NCBI GenBank assembly: GCA_947489685.1
Contig: CANLEM010000005.1
Coordinates: 310,001-374,000 of the forward strand
From: an uncultured Aquimarina sp.
GTDB taxonomy: Bacteria > Bacteroidota > Bacteroidia > Flavobacteriales > Flavobacteriaceae
Length of the DNA: 64,000 bases
Direction of reading: 5' to 3'
Below are positions 36,719 through 45,461 of this stretch, in pieces. Within the stretch, counting starts at the first letter, position 1. Every line of letters begins with the position of its first letter. Below the pieces are notes generated by a model. It worked only from the letters and a program-made list of their open reading frames with translations, did not search any database and was not told the DNA's origin. Both the position numbers and the translations under genes were made by a program.

Positions 36719-37060
36719 TTACATTGGGCTTATCTCTCTAACTTCAACACTACAACCGTACTCAAATCCTGGGCAATCCTTAGTGATCTCAGCAGCATGG
36801 TCTAATGATTTAGCTTTAATAAGAAGATATCCGCCTACTAATTCTTTACCTTCGGCTAGCGGTCGATCAATAACTTTTTTTCCTTTCTCAAAAAGCGTTT
36901 TACCTTCATTCATTAAAGGTTGTCCACCTACAAGTTTATCTTCTTTGGCTAATTTACTCATCCATTCTTGCCAATGTAGCATATGTTTTTGCATTTCTTC
37001 TGGCGATCTTGTGCCACTTATATCATGCCCTCCTCTAATTATTAATAAGAATTCTTTCAT
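36719..37060 (-). CDS. YCII-related (DGPF) protein, copy 2
   Basis: 113 residues. The motif series MKEFLLIIRGG, MLHWQEWMSKL, VIDRPLAEGKELVGGYLLIKA and CPGFEYGCSVEVREI fits YCII/DGPF proteins, which accompany ECF42 sigma factors. The signature DGPF is changed to DRPL. Its role in sigma control is not known. It is closely related to the next upstream gene, so the pair arose by duplication. Confidence 0.9.
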   Translation of the reverse strand: MKEFLLIIRGGHDISGTRSPEEMQKHMLHWQEWMSKLAKEDKLVGGQPLMNEGKTLFEKGKKVIDRPLAEGKELVGGYLLIKAKSLDHAAEITKDCPGFEYGCSVEVREISPM

Positions 37061-37085
37061 TTTTATAATATATGTGCATGTTAAT

Positions 37086-37433
37086 TTAATGTTCGGGCCA
37101 AACTTCTCGAACCTCTACCCCACTAGCATCCCAATCAAAACCAGGGCAACCTTTTGCCATTTCTGTAGCTTCTTCAAGAGAATCTGCTTTTACTCTTAGA
37201 TAACCTCCAACCAATTCTTTTCCCTCGGTCAAAGGGCGGTCAATAACATTTTTTCCTTGATCAATTACGGTATTGCCATGCGAATGCAATCTTTCTCCGC
37301 TTACAAATTTTCCTTGCTCTGCAATTTGACCTATCCATTGTTGCCAATGCTGCATATGCTCTTGTTGCTCTTCGAGAGATTTGGTATTCCATACTTCGTC
37401 TCCTCCTCTAAAAAGAAACATAAATTCTTTCAT
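37086..37433 (-). CDS. YCII-related (DGPF) protein, copy 1
   Basis: 115 residues, clearly paralogous to the following gene (MKEFMFLFRGG, MQHWQQWIGQI, NVIDRPLTEGKELVGGYL, GCPGFDW, VEVREVWPEH). The DGPF motif is DRPL here too. It lies 25 bp upstream of its paralogue, and the sigma factor follows. Likely the first gene of the YCII-YCII-ECF42 operon. Confidence 0.9.
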   Translation of the reverse strand: MKEFMFLFRGGDEVWNTKSLEEQQEHMQHWQQWIGQIAEQGKFVSGERLHSHGNTVIDQGKNVIDRPLTEGKELVGGYLRVKADSLEEATEMAKGCPGFDWDASGVEVREVWPEH

Positions 37434-37510
37434 GTGTTTGTTTTTTTTGGTTATACATTTTTATACTACTAGGACGAAGTGGTTGTTCATATTTGGACAT
37501 AAAAATAAAT

Positions 37511-37945
37511 TTATTTGTATTCTGCACTTCCAAAAGCTTCTCCTTTTCCGGTTTCACAGTATTTCCGAAGGCTTAGTAAATACCTTCCCCAACTAAAATT
37601 ACAAATACCATAAAATTCATTTTGTTCTTTCCAGCCATTATGTTCGAATTGAACACGAGTTTTGCCATCATGCTCATCTAATAAAAAGACAAATGTGTGA
37701 TCTACCCATCCATGGTTGCTGGCCACACACTTCCATATAACTTCATGATCAGGTTCTAATTTTATCACTTTCATTTTTGGACCAATAGTTTCTCCAAAAT
37801 CAAATTGAATAGTTCCTTCTATGTTCGCATCTCCTTTGGTTTGTATAGTCCACCAACTACGTAAACCTTCAATAGAAGAGATTGCTTTAAATACGTTTTG
37901 TTTTGATGCATCGATATGAAAAAGATGCTTAATAGTATATTGCAT
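37511..37945 (-). CDS. SRPBCC (AHSA1-like) protein
   Basis: 144 residues, START-like: IDASKQNVFKAISSIEGLRSWWT, GETIGPKMKVIKLEPDHEVIW and FSWGRYLLSLRKYCETGKG. AHSA1-type proteins are common companions of ECF42/YCII loci, so it may be part of the same regulon. Ligand unknown. Confidence 0.86.
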   Translation of the reverse strand: MQYTIKHLFHIDASKQNVFKAISSIEGLRSWWTIQTKGDANIEGTIQFDFGETIGPKMKVIKLEPDHEVIWKCVASNHGWVDHTFVFLLDEHDGKTRVQFEHNGWKEQNEFYGICNFSWGRYLLSLRKYCETGKGEAFGSAEYK

Positions 37946-38123
37946 AATGTACGTTTTAGCATTATGACGAAGACCTTTTTTATATTAGGACATTATTTTT
38001 AAAAGTTACATTAGGCATCAGGAATATCATAACCAAAAAAAACACTAATTACAGGAAGATGAAATAGACACGAGGGATTTAAATATTAAATCCGAACATG
38101 CACTTTATATTAAAATCATATGA

Positions 38124-38510
38124 TCATTCTTTAAACCTTGTATAAGGAAGTTTCATTTCTTTCATAACCAATGTCAATGTATCTTCATACAACTCAAAAT
38201 CCAAGCACATTTCTGCTCCTCCTTGCTTTTGATTCGCTTTTAAGCAAAGCTTATTGTTCTTTACCGACCAGAATCTTTCTAGTGGTTCTCCGATAGATTT
38301 TTCTACTGCAACTCCATTAGATTTTAACTCAATATATGTTTCATCATCTCCATCCATCATCCATCTACCCACTAATTCTTCGGGGTTATCCTGATCAAAA
38401 AAAGTTTTTGAATTGATATTAAAATTTGACCCTTGTGTATAGGTTGCGGCAAAAGTAGTTATGCTAGAAAATAAGATTAAAATAATAGTAGGGAAACATT
38501 TTGATTGCAT
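38124..38510 (-). CDS. Secreted hypothetical protein, lipocalin-like pattern
   Basis: 128 residues. A signal peptide (ILILFSSITTFA) is followed by ELVGRWMMDGDDETYIELKSNG and WSVKNNKLCL, the pattern of small DUF4440/lipocalin-like proteins with a GxW strand. No family is certain. It lies near the DinB and YdeI genes but with its own spacing. Confidence 0.6.
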   Translation of the reverse strand: MQSKCFPTIILILFSSITTFAATYTQGSNFNINSKTFFDQDNPEELVGRWMMDGDDETYIELKSNGVAVEKSIGEPLERFWSVKNNKLCLKANQKQGGAEMCLDFELYEDTLTLVMKEMKLPYTRFKE

Positions 38511-38563
38511 GATGAATGTATTTAAGGAACTATAAATTTAACATTTTTTTGTGTATTGATAAC

Positions 38564-39097
38564 TCACAATGTTCCAAAATATTTTTCTTTAATGACAGAA
38601 AGATGATGCAGTTCATGGCCCAGAATATGATATCCCAATGCTCTCACACTTGTATAATTGTTGTTGGCATTTCCGATTCTCCTCAATGCTTCATCAGATA
38701 ATCCATTAAACAATGCTATAGTAGCTAATCTAACTGCTGTATATTCTTCTATAATATTAATGACAGATCGTGTATGCGTATCTGCATATTTAATGTAGTG
38801 CTCTTCTTCGAAACCCGGGAGTTTGGTTGTATCATTTCTTGCAAAAGCAAGTGCTCGATAGGCATAAATTCTTTCATCATCAATAATATGTACTAAAACT
38901 TCTTTGACCGACCATTTGCTTGGTTTGTATCTTACATCAAGATTTTTTGTAGATAACGACTCTATAAATGTTTTTGTAGTAGTTAGATTAGCTCTTAACT
39001 GTTCAATAAGACTTCCATCTTTTTTGACATAATTCATATACATTTCTGCATATTCTGGATATTCATTTTTTGATGGAAAGGTGATTATTTTATTCAT
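38564..39097 (-). CDS. DinB-family protein
   Basis: 177 residues, four-helix-bundle type. The three metal-binding His are visible: H71 in VKEVLVHIIDDERIY, and HILGHELHHLSVI near the C-terminus. DinB/YfiT proteins are thiol-dependent hydrolases or transferases. The substrate is unknown. Confidence 0.88.
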   Translation of the reverse strand: MNKIITFPSKNEYPEYAEMYMNYVKKDGSLIEQLRANLTTTKTFIESLSTKNLDVRYKPSKWSVKEVLVHIIDDERIYAYRALAFARNDTTKLPGFEEEHYIKYADTHTRSVINIIEEYTAVRLATIALFNGLSDEALRRIGNANNNYTSVRALGYHILGHELHHLSVIKEKYFGTL

Positions 39098-39155
39098 TTA
39101 TCTTAAACTTATACAACAGTAATCCTAAGTAGCTCCAAAACCAACATACTTACAT

Positions 39156-39740
39156 TTACTCTATTCTGTAATATTTATCGATTCCTCCAAATCCTTTGAT
39201 CATTTTACCTTCGGTAGTTTTTGCAATAAAATTCTTTAATCTTTTCTGAAATTCTTCGGGTCGTTTACGAGCAGCATCAATATATGCAATCCGAATTCTT
39301 TGATATGGTTTAGAAAATTTTCGATAATTTTCCCAGGCTTTGGTTTCCTTTTGAATAGCTTCCAAAATATCTAAGGGAAACACAAACTCTTCTTGCACTA
39401 TATCAAATACTGTTTTATAAACCGAAGGGTGAATCATTCCTTCATCTATCAACCACCTCAACCTTTCTCTATTTGCTTGAGAATAAATGCTTTTAGGTTT
39501 TCTTACAGAAAATCTTTGTATGGTATGTTCATGATCCAAAGTCTTAATGATACTATCTATCCATCCAAAACACAATGCTTCTTCTACCGCATCATTATAT
39601 ACAATCCTAGGTTTGCCAGATAGTTTTTTAGGATAAACCAACCATATTTCTGTTTTTTGCTCAAAATTTTCTTCTAACCACTTTCTCCATTGCCTTCTAT
39701 CAACAAAGTATTTGGTTTCTATAGTTTCTAAAGCACACAT
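39156..39740 (-). CDS. YdeI/OmpD-associated family protein
   Basis: 194 residues from ATG 39740. VEEALCFGWIDSIIKTLD and RRQWRKWLEENF near the N-terminus and the C-terminal IRIAYIDAARKRPEEFQKRL are the marks of this family, sometimes called bacteriocin-protection proteins. The biochemical role is not known. It is 29 bp after the NTF2-like gene on the same strand, perhaps co-transcribed. Confidence 0.85.
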   Translation of the reverse strand: MCALETIETKYFVDRRQWRKWLEENFEQKTEIWLVYPKKLSGKPRIVYNDAVEEALCFGWIDSIIKTLDHEHTIQRFSVRKPKSIYSQANRERLRWLIDEGMIHPSVYKTVFDIVQEEFVFPLDILEAIQKETKAWENYRKFSKPYQRIRIAYIDAARKRPEEFQKRLKNFIAKTTEGKMIKGFGGIDKYYRIE

Positions 39741-39769
39741 AAGCAAGAAGAACTAGATAACAACGATTA

Positions 39770-40186
39770 TTATTTTATATCGTGATTTTTTTTATAGAAA
39801 ATCTTACTTACAATCTTCCATTCTCCATTAATTTTCAACAAGTTCATATAATCGATAAATGTAAAATTAGGGTATTCTATTTCTAATTTTACATTGGCAG
39901 CATGACCGGTTACATTTATATAATCAATTTTGGTTTTGCGATTTTGTTTTGGTCCTGGTTTCATTTTGCCAAAAAATTCCAATGCATTTACTTCCTTGTA
40001 TTCATCTGTAATATATTTCATTGTTGCAGTTTCATGGAACGCCTTTTTTAAGGTTTCGAAGTCATTATTGGTACCCCCGTCTAAGTAATATCCAACTGTT
40101 TTTTCGACAAGTGCATAATCCGACTCTTGAGCATTCATAAAAGATGTTACCAGAAAAGCAACTAATAAATTGAGTATAAGTCTCAT
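39770..40186 (-). CDS. Secreted NTF2-like (putative lumazine-binding) protein
   Basis: 138 residues. The signal peptide MRLILNLLVAFLVTSFMNAQ is followed by an NTF2-like cone fold (VEKTVGYYLDGGTNNDFETL, MNLLKINGEWKIVSKIFYKK). This subtype is called putative lumazine-binding. Ligand unknown. Confidence 0.82.
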   Translation of the reverse strand: MRLILNLLVAFLVTSFMNAQESDYALVEKTVGYYLDGGTNNDFETLKKAFHETATMKYITDEYKEVNALEFFGKMKPGPKQNRKTKIDYINVTGHAANVKLEIEYPNFTFIDYMNLLKINGEWKIVSKIFYKKNHDIK

Positions 40187-40390
40187 GGTGCTGGTTTTTA
40201 AGTTAATTATTAATTAGGTGTAGCTCTAAAGTAGAAAAACAATTTTGAACCTATTCATAAAAAAAACTTAATCCTTTTACTTAGTTTGGAGTAGCTCATT
40301 GATTTAAAATTACTGCAAAGGGGGTAGGGTATATATTTTATTAAACGTTATATACATAAACACCCGCAACTTATCTATAACGTAAATGGC

Positions 40391-40426
40391 AAAAAGGGGA
40401 CACAACTCAACCGTGTTCCCTTTTTT
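40391..40426 (-). terminator. Terminator after the DUF1203 gene
   Basis: AAAAAGGGGACAC pairs with GTGTTCCCTTTTT (one G-U) around a 9-nt loop, with a T run on the minus strand. Confidence 0.8.
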
Positions 40427-40450
40427 ATTACAAGTTTTATTACTCTAGAA

Positions 40451-40930
40451 TTAAACTCTTTCTATTTTACATATATAACACCCTGCCTCTGCATTTCTTG
40501 CATGTAAATATGCAATCTTAGGATATCTATCAAACATCTGCAGAATCAAAATATCCACATCCTTATCACCTACTAATTGCGTATGTATCATTTCTTGATT
40601 CTTGTTATAGCCTATTAAGGTTAAAGGAAAATTTTGCTTATCGGCTTTGATTTCTGGAGGAAATTGATGAATTGCGGAGTACGGTTCAACTTCATTTTCA
40701 TGAATAAATACTGGGCCAGGTTGATTAAATGCATTATCAATTGTAAAAGGACTATGGCAAAATAATATTCTTTTATCTTTTCCTGGGATAAACGGTTGTA
40801 AAGAAACCCTACAGGGACCAACACCTGTTGCTAGTTGTTCTGTTATCTCGTGACCAAATTCATCGAATTTGGAATTGCGAATATTCATGGCATACTCTCT
40901 AGAAATAGGAATAATTTTAAACTGATTCAT
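40451..40930 (-). CDS. DUF1203 family protein
   Basis: 159 residues. FGHEITEQLATGVGPCRVSLQPF and the C-terminal IAYLHARNAEAGCYICKIERV fit DUF1203, a cytosolic family of unknown function. The Cys-rich C-terminus (C152, C155) could bind metal. It lies downstream of the Ada-like gene on the same strand, 70 bp apart. Confidence 0.85.
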   Translation of the reverse strand: MNQFKIIPISREYAMNIRNSKFDEFGHEITEQLATGVGPCRVSLQPFIPGKDKRILFCHSPFTIDNAFNQPGPVFIHENEVEPYSAIHQFPPEIKADKQNFPLTLIGYNKNQEMIHTQLVGDKDVDILILQMFDRYPKIAYLHARNAEAGCYICKIERV

Positions 40931-41000
40931 GCTTAATATTTTTTATAGATTACATTACAAAAATGCATCAATCAGCACGTTTATACCACCCGGTACTTGC

Positions 41001-41846
41001 TCAATTTTCGCTTGTCTTTATGGCCTCCCACCCTATCATTATTGTTTTTCGTGTACCTCCCCAATGATACTGTCCAAACCCTCCTGTTGATTGAATTACT
41101 CGATGACAAGGAATTAAAAATGCAACAGGATTATTACCAATAGCAGTTCCAACAGCTCTTGACGCCTTAGGTTTTTGGATACTGTGGGCTATAGTACCAT
41201 AAGTTGTTAAGCCCCCCATAGGTATTTTAAGTAATGTATCCCATACCTTCAACTGAAATTCTGTTCCTTTTAAATGCAATTTTATCTGATCGAGTTTTCT
41301 CCAATCTTTGGTAAAAATGAAAAGCGCATTTTGCTGAATTCTATCCACAATCTGCATAAATTTTGCTTTGGGAAATTTTTGTTGTAAAATATTAAAAGCC
41401 TTATTCTCATCCTCAACAAATGCCATATGGCAAATTCCTTTATGGGTAGATGCTACCAAAATTTTTCCAAACGTACTCTCGGCAAAGCTATAATTAATAG
41501 ATAAGCGTTCACCTTCGTTTTTATATTCTCCAGGAGTCATTCCTTCAATTTTAACAAAAAGATCATGAAGTCTACCTGTACCAGAAAGGCCTGTTTCATA
41601 AGCCGCATCAAATAATGTCGTTTCTTGATTTTTCAAAACCTGTTTTGCATATTCCACACTCGTGTATTGCAAGAATTTTTTGGGACTAACACCTACCCAA
41701 TCGGTAAAAAGGCGTTGAAAATGAAAAGGACTTAGATGTACTTTTTCGGCAATCTCATTAAGACTAGGTTGATCTCTAAAGTTTTGTTTGATATATGATA
41801 TCGCTTCTGCTATTCGATTATAATTAACCTCACTTTGTTCTATCAT
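41001..41846 (-). CDS. AraC-type regulator fused to O6-methylguanine-DNA methyltransferase (Ada-like)
   Basis: 281 residues. The AraC helix-turn-helix domain is at about 10-105 (SLNEIAEKVHLSPFHFQRLF, GRLHDLFVKIEGMTPGEYK). The methyltransferase domain is at about 115-281 with the acceptor Cys in IPCHRV (C247) and the helix ASRAVGTAIGNNPVAF. The N-terminal Zn/phosphotriester domain of E. coli Ada is absent. It repairs O6-alkylguanine and probably activates its own gene. Confidence 0.93.
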   Translation of the reverse strand: MIEQSEVNYNRIAEAISYIKQNFRDQPSLNEIAEKVHLSPFHFQRLFTDWVGVSPKKFLQYTSVEYAKQVLKNQETTLFDAAYETGLSGTGRLHDLFVKIEGMTPGEYKNEGERLSINYSFAESTFGKILVASTHKGICHMAFVEDENKAFNILQQKFPKAKFMQIVDRIQQNALFIFTKDWRKLDQIKLHLKGTEFQLKVWDTLLKIPMGGLTTYGTIAHSIQKPKASRAVGTAIGNNPVAFLIPCHRVIQSTGGFGQYHWGGTRKTIMIGWEAIKTSEN

Positions 41847-41939
41847 CTTAGTATTATTTTAAAACGAAGTAAAAATATGGTCTATATACAACTTTAAAAA
41901 CCCAAAACTTGCTAGAAAAAAAATGTTTGTATAAGATAA

Positions 41940-43184
41940 CTAATCCATCACAAAGTTTAATCCTCCAGAAAATAAACTTGCGCTTAATCCCGAATCTCGT
42001 TCATATTGCCTAAATCGAAGATCAATACTTTTAAGTCCAAATTTCCAGATATGCATTTTGGCAAAAATATCGGTATAACTAATTCCAAAACCATATTGAT
42101 TTGCTTCAAAATCCGAAAGGTCAAAATCCGAAGTATAAAACTCTGATGTGGATAGGTGTTGATTAAAAGGTGCAAAATAATCCGCAGCCGTTTGCATATA
42201 AAAACGATAACTTGGATATACCGTAAATTTATCTGTTAGTTTTATAGGTATCTCGACACTCGCCGTATGCGAGTTAATCCCCCAATCATCGGTATAGTAT
42301 CTGTAGAAGGTTCGTACAGCAAATATTTCATTTATATAATAATGTAGTCTTCCTCCTGCCGCAATTTTAAATCTGGTATCTGGTAATCGCTCTACATCAT
42401 CTCCCAATGTAAATTCTTGCACAACCTGATCGGCTATATCCGTAAACTGAACTCTTTGAAAAGGTGTTGATAATAACCCATCTTGCTGTATTAGATCCAA
42501 CGACAATGAGCCCTGCAGTTTTTTTGATAGTATCTGTGAGAATCCTAATCCAACCGAATAAGAATTTCGAGACTCATTATCAAACGGAACAAAAGATGGA
42601 TTATCCCTTAATTCTGATGGATAAATGGCATTCCACGTGTCTAGATATACATTAGCTTTAAGACTTATCTCTGTGTTTTTTTCATTAAATAACCTGGTAT
42701 AACTCCCTCCAAAGCCTACAGAAAAATAATCATACTCATTGGCGATTGCCAAATTAGTGGACCAAATAGCATTGCGATCATCACTACTATGAGTATATGT
42801 CCCTACAAAAGTCGCCAAAATATCATTGCTTGATGCTCCCGATGATTCTACAAAGGGATTTGCAATTCCCGCTCCATCAAAAGGGTCCACGTTACTAGAA
42901 GATGCCGAAGAATAGGCAGAAATACCTGCATCTATTGTTAGGATATCATCATCATTTAACGGAATTGAAACTACAATAGTAGGTGTAAGGTCTGTAAGTT
43001 CTTCTGTACCCAGTCCTCCTGTTACAGCAGCATTATCACCCTCTTGAGTATAATAACTCATTAAAAAATCTACCTCGGTAGACTCCAACACTCTTTTTTT
43101 ATAAGTAGTAGTGCTTTCTTGTTGCTCTTGGGCCATCATTGTCCCAACGACCAATAATGCTATGATAAATATAAATTGTTTCAA
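41940..43184 (-). CDS. DUF3570 outer-membrane protein, possible flavinylation target
   Basis: 414 residues from a TTG start; no in-frame ATG lies upstream before a stop. The signal peptide is IIALLVVGTMMAQ. The rest alternates like a beta-barrel and ends FSGGLNFVMD. A motif S115-G116-A117-S118 followed by SND resembles the [ST]GA[ST] sites to which ApbE attaches FMN, and an apbE gene is 300 bp upstream in the same row. Attachment is inference; the family is recognised with good confidence. Confidence 0.85.
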   Translation of the reverse strand: MKQFIFIIALLVVGTMMAQEQQESTTTYKKRVLESTEVDFLMSYYTQEGDNAAVTGGLGTEELTDLTPTIVVSIPLNDDDILTIDAGISAYSSASSSNVDPFDGAGIANPFVESSGASSNDILATFVGTYTHSSDDRNAIWSTNLAIANEYDYFSVGFGGSYTRLFNEKNTEISLKANVYLDTWNAIYPSELRDNPSFVPFDNESRNSYSVGLGFSQILSKKLQGSLSLDLIQQDGLLSTPFQRVQFTDIADQVVQEFTLGDDVERLPDTRFKIAAGGRLHYYINEIFAVRTFYRYYTDDWGINSHTASVEIPIKLTDKFTVYPSYRFYMQTAADYFAPFNQHLSTSEFYTSDFDLSDFEANQYGFGISYTDIFAKMHIWKFGLKSIDLRFRQYERDSGLSASLFSGGLNFVMD

Positions 43185-43235
43185 AAGGTATTGTATTACT
43201 TTGGGTTATAATTTGTATTTGTTTTTGATACTACT

Positions 43236-43451
43236 TTAATTACAGCCGCAACCACCACCGGTCTTTCCACCATTTGCTCCAGCAGCCGATTCGCGATATG
43301 CCTGAAAATTGGTTTCAAAACGATCACATTTTTTTACGGCCAGCTCCATATCCGGATCATTAAGTTGCACTTTCTCGTATTCTTTTACCACCACACAAGA
43401 CTGCAAGATGGCGAGCAAAACAATTAATAAAATATATGACTTATTATTCAT
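43236..43451 (-). CDS. DUF4266 small lipoprotein
   Basis: 71 residues. The lipobox is ILQSC; the core YEKVQLNDPDMEL and the ending TGGGCGCN fit DUF4266. The two C-terminal Cys and the Gly-rich run could bind metal or be a redox site for the thioredoxin encoded upstream. Function unknown. It is the third gene of thioredoxin-ApbE-DUF4266-DUF3570. Confidence 0.9.
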   Translation of the reverse strand: MNNKSYILLIVLLAILQSCVVVKEYEKVQLNDPDMELAVKKCDRFETNFQAYRESAAGANGGKTGGGCGCN

Positions 43452-43490
43452 CCTGTTTATGTTTTTGAAACTAATAGATGTTTTGTACTA

Positions 43491-44477
43491 TTAGTTATTA
43501 TCTATTTTAATATTATTTGAGGTATGGACATCTCCTTTATCATCAATAATAATGGATTCGACCCCTGTTAATTGATTTATTCTATCTAATCCTATATCAA
43601 TTCCCATAACGAATATTGATGTTGCCAATGCATCGGCTAACTCAGCTTTGAGAGCAAAAACAGTAACGCTTACAATACCTTCGGAAGGATAACCAGTTCT
43701 AGGGTCAATAATATGAGAATAGCGTTTACCATTTAAAATTACATATTTCTCATAATTGCCTGATGTTACCACTGCGCTATTTACCACAGGTAATAATGCA
43801 AATGCATTGTCTTTATTGAGGGGATTTGTAATAGCCACTTTCCAATCTGTATGATCGGGTTGCTTACCCCAAGTATTCATATCGCCAGAAGCATTTATAA
43901 TACCAGCTTCTACTCCATCAGTGATTAAAAGTTCTTTGGCTTTATCTGCTGCATACCCCTTACCAATAGCTCCAAAACCAATTTTCATCCCTTTTTTGGT
44001 CAAAAAAACGGTAGAATTATCTTTATCTAATAAGATATTTTGGTATCCCACTTTTTGAACTGAAATCTTAATCTTATCTTTTGAAGGCATTTCTTGCATG
44101 CTTCCGTCAAATTTCCAAATGCGATCCATAGAAGCATAACTAATATCAAAAGCTCCATCAGTAAGCTCAGAAATACGAATGGCCCTCTGAATTAGATTAA
44201 AAAGTTCTTTATCCACTTTTACAGGTTGTATACCTGCATTATTATTGATATTTGATGTTTGTGAGTTTTTATCCCAGGATGAGATCAGTTTTTCTATTCT
44301 TTCAATTTCTTTTATGCCTTTATCGATATACCGATCGGCTTCTGTTTTATGTTTGGCGACCACTGTAATATCAAAACGACTTCCCATTAATTTGAGGGTA
44401 CGTTTATATATTTGTTGCGACAATACTGTTGTATGCGCCATCAAAAATAGAAAAACAATGGTTGTAGTTTTGAACAC
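43491..44477 (-). CDS. apbE: FAD:protein FMN transferase
   Basis: Transfers FMN from FAD to a Ser/Thr of exported proteins. The 328 residues start at GTG 44477. A signal peptide (FLFLMAHTTVLSQ) is followed by LMGSRFDITVVA, GFGAIGKGYAADKA, INASGDMNTWG and ELADALATSIFVMG. The family motifs are intact. The target should be in the same operon: DUF3570 or DUF4266 are the candidates. Confidence 0.93.
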   Translation of the reverse strand: MFKTTTIVFLFLMAHTTVLSQQIYKRTLKLMGSRFDITVVAKHKTEADRYIDKGIKEIERIEKLISSWDKNSQTSNINNNAGIQPVKVDKELFNLIQRAIRISELTDGAFDISYASMDRIWKFDGSMQEMPSKDKIKISVQKVGYQNILLDKDNSTVFLTKKGMKIGFGAIGKGYAADKAKELLITDGVEAGIINASGDMNTWGKQPDHTDWKVAITNPLNKDNAFALLPVVNSAVVTSGNYEKYVILNGKRYSHIIDPRTGYPSEGIVSVTVFALKAELADALATSIFVMGIDIGLDRINQLTGVESIIIDDKGDVHTSNNIKIDNN

Positions 44478-44478
44478 C

Positions 44479-44916
44479 TTATTTTATTATTTTATTTAAA
44501 ATCTCTATGTAAGAACTTGGAGATACTTTTTTATATCCTAGCTCACCTAATTTCTTTCCGGTTTTATCTAAAACCGCCACCATAGGAAAACCGCCACTTC
44601 TATTATACTTTTCGGCTAATTCTTTATTTTGATTTTGCAATGTTTGGGATAATTGATTTTTTTTCCTTCTTGGAAAATCTGCTCTTAGGAGTACGTAATT
44701 TTCCTTAGCAAATTGTTCGAACTCTTTTGTATGCAAGACCATTTTTTCAAGTTTAATACATGGTGCACACCAATCTGATCCCGTAAATGCTAAAATAATA
44801 GGTCTATCATTTTTGTTTGCAATTTGCTTTGCCTCCTCAAAATCTGTTAACCATTCTTGGGCACTTAGTTGCTGTATACCAAAAATAATCAGTAATCCAA
44901 TAATAATCTTTCTCAT
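44479..44916 (-). CDS. Secreted thioredoxin-fold protein
   Basis: 145 residues with a signal peptide (LLIIFGIQQLSAQ). The redox motif is SDWCAPC (C50, C53), with cis-Pro FPMV. It starts the ApbE cluster; the stop is 1 bp before the apbE GTG. It probably keeps Cys of a cluster member reduced. Confidence 0.9.
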   Translation of the reverse strand: MRKIIIGLLIIFGIQQLSAQEWLTDFEEAKQIANKNDRPIILAFTGSDWCAPCIKLEKMVLHTKEFEQFAKENYVLLRADFPRRKKNQLSQTLQNQNKELAEKYNRSGGFPMVAVLDKTGKKLGELGYKKVSPSSYIEILNKIIK

Positions 44917-45140
44917 ATATATGTAAATCTACTTTATATTAACTACACAAACAAGTTATTTAGTACGTGATAATCCTATAAAATCATGAATAATTATAAA
45001 TTTTAGATCACAATTTACAGTTTCAATAATCGTACCCGAAACATGCTTATGTAGATATTCAAAATACTAGTTCCATAGCCCCTCTATTTATATATACAGT
45101 TAACTCTCCACATCCCCTACCTAGTATTTATTTATCCACA

Positions 45141-45176
45141 AAAAAAAAGAGATACACAATTGCACCTCTTTTTTGT
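45141..45176 (-). terminator. Terminator downstream of the 32-aa Cys/Lys gene
   Basis: AAAAAAGAG pairs with CTCTTTTTT (45143-45151 with 45166-45174) and a T run continues on minus. It fits the minus-strand small gene just upstream. Confidence 0.65.
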
Positions 45177-45218
45177 ATAGATAGATTATTTATCTAAATT
45201 ATTTTGGTCGTTTATTAC

Positions 45219-45317
45219 TTATAACTTTGGACACTTCTTACAGTTGGTCTTTCCTTTCTTTTTGTATTTTTTACAACATTTCTTCTTTTTTCCTCCACAG
45301 ATTACTTCACAATTCAT
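45219..45317 (-). CDS. Cys/Lys-rich small protein
   Basis: 32 residues from ATG 45317: MNCEVICGGKKKKCCKKYKK then a basic tail with two more Cys, ending CPKL. An open frame continues upstream to a possible GTG at 45362, giving 47 residues with one more Cys. Six Cys and about 14 Lys suggest metal or nucleic-acid binding. The terminator at 45141-45176 follows on the same strand. I recall similar short Flavobacteriia ORFs but no function. Confidence 0.55.
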   Translation of the reverse strand: MNCEVICGGKKKKCCKKYKKKGKTNCKKCPKL

Positions 45318-45461
45318 TGCCGAACAAGGAGAATATAAGGATGGGATACCTGAACTTTGCACTACTTTTAATTTTTATTGAATCTAAATAAAGTGCAAAA
45401 ATATAAAAAAAAGACCTTCAAAAAAAGAATCTTCTCTTTTTGTTTATCAACTTATTAACAA

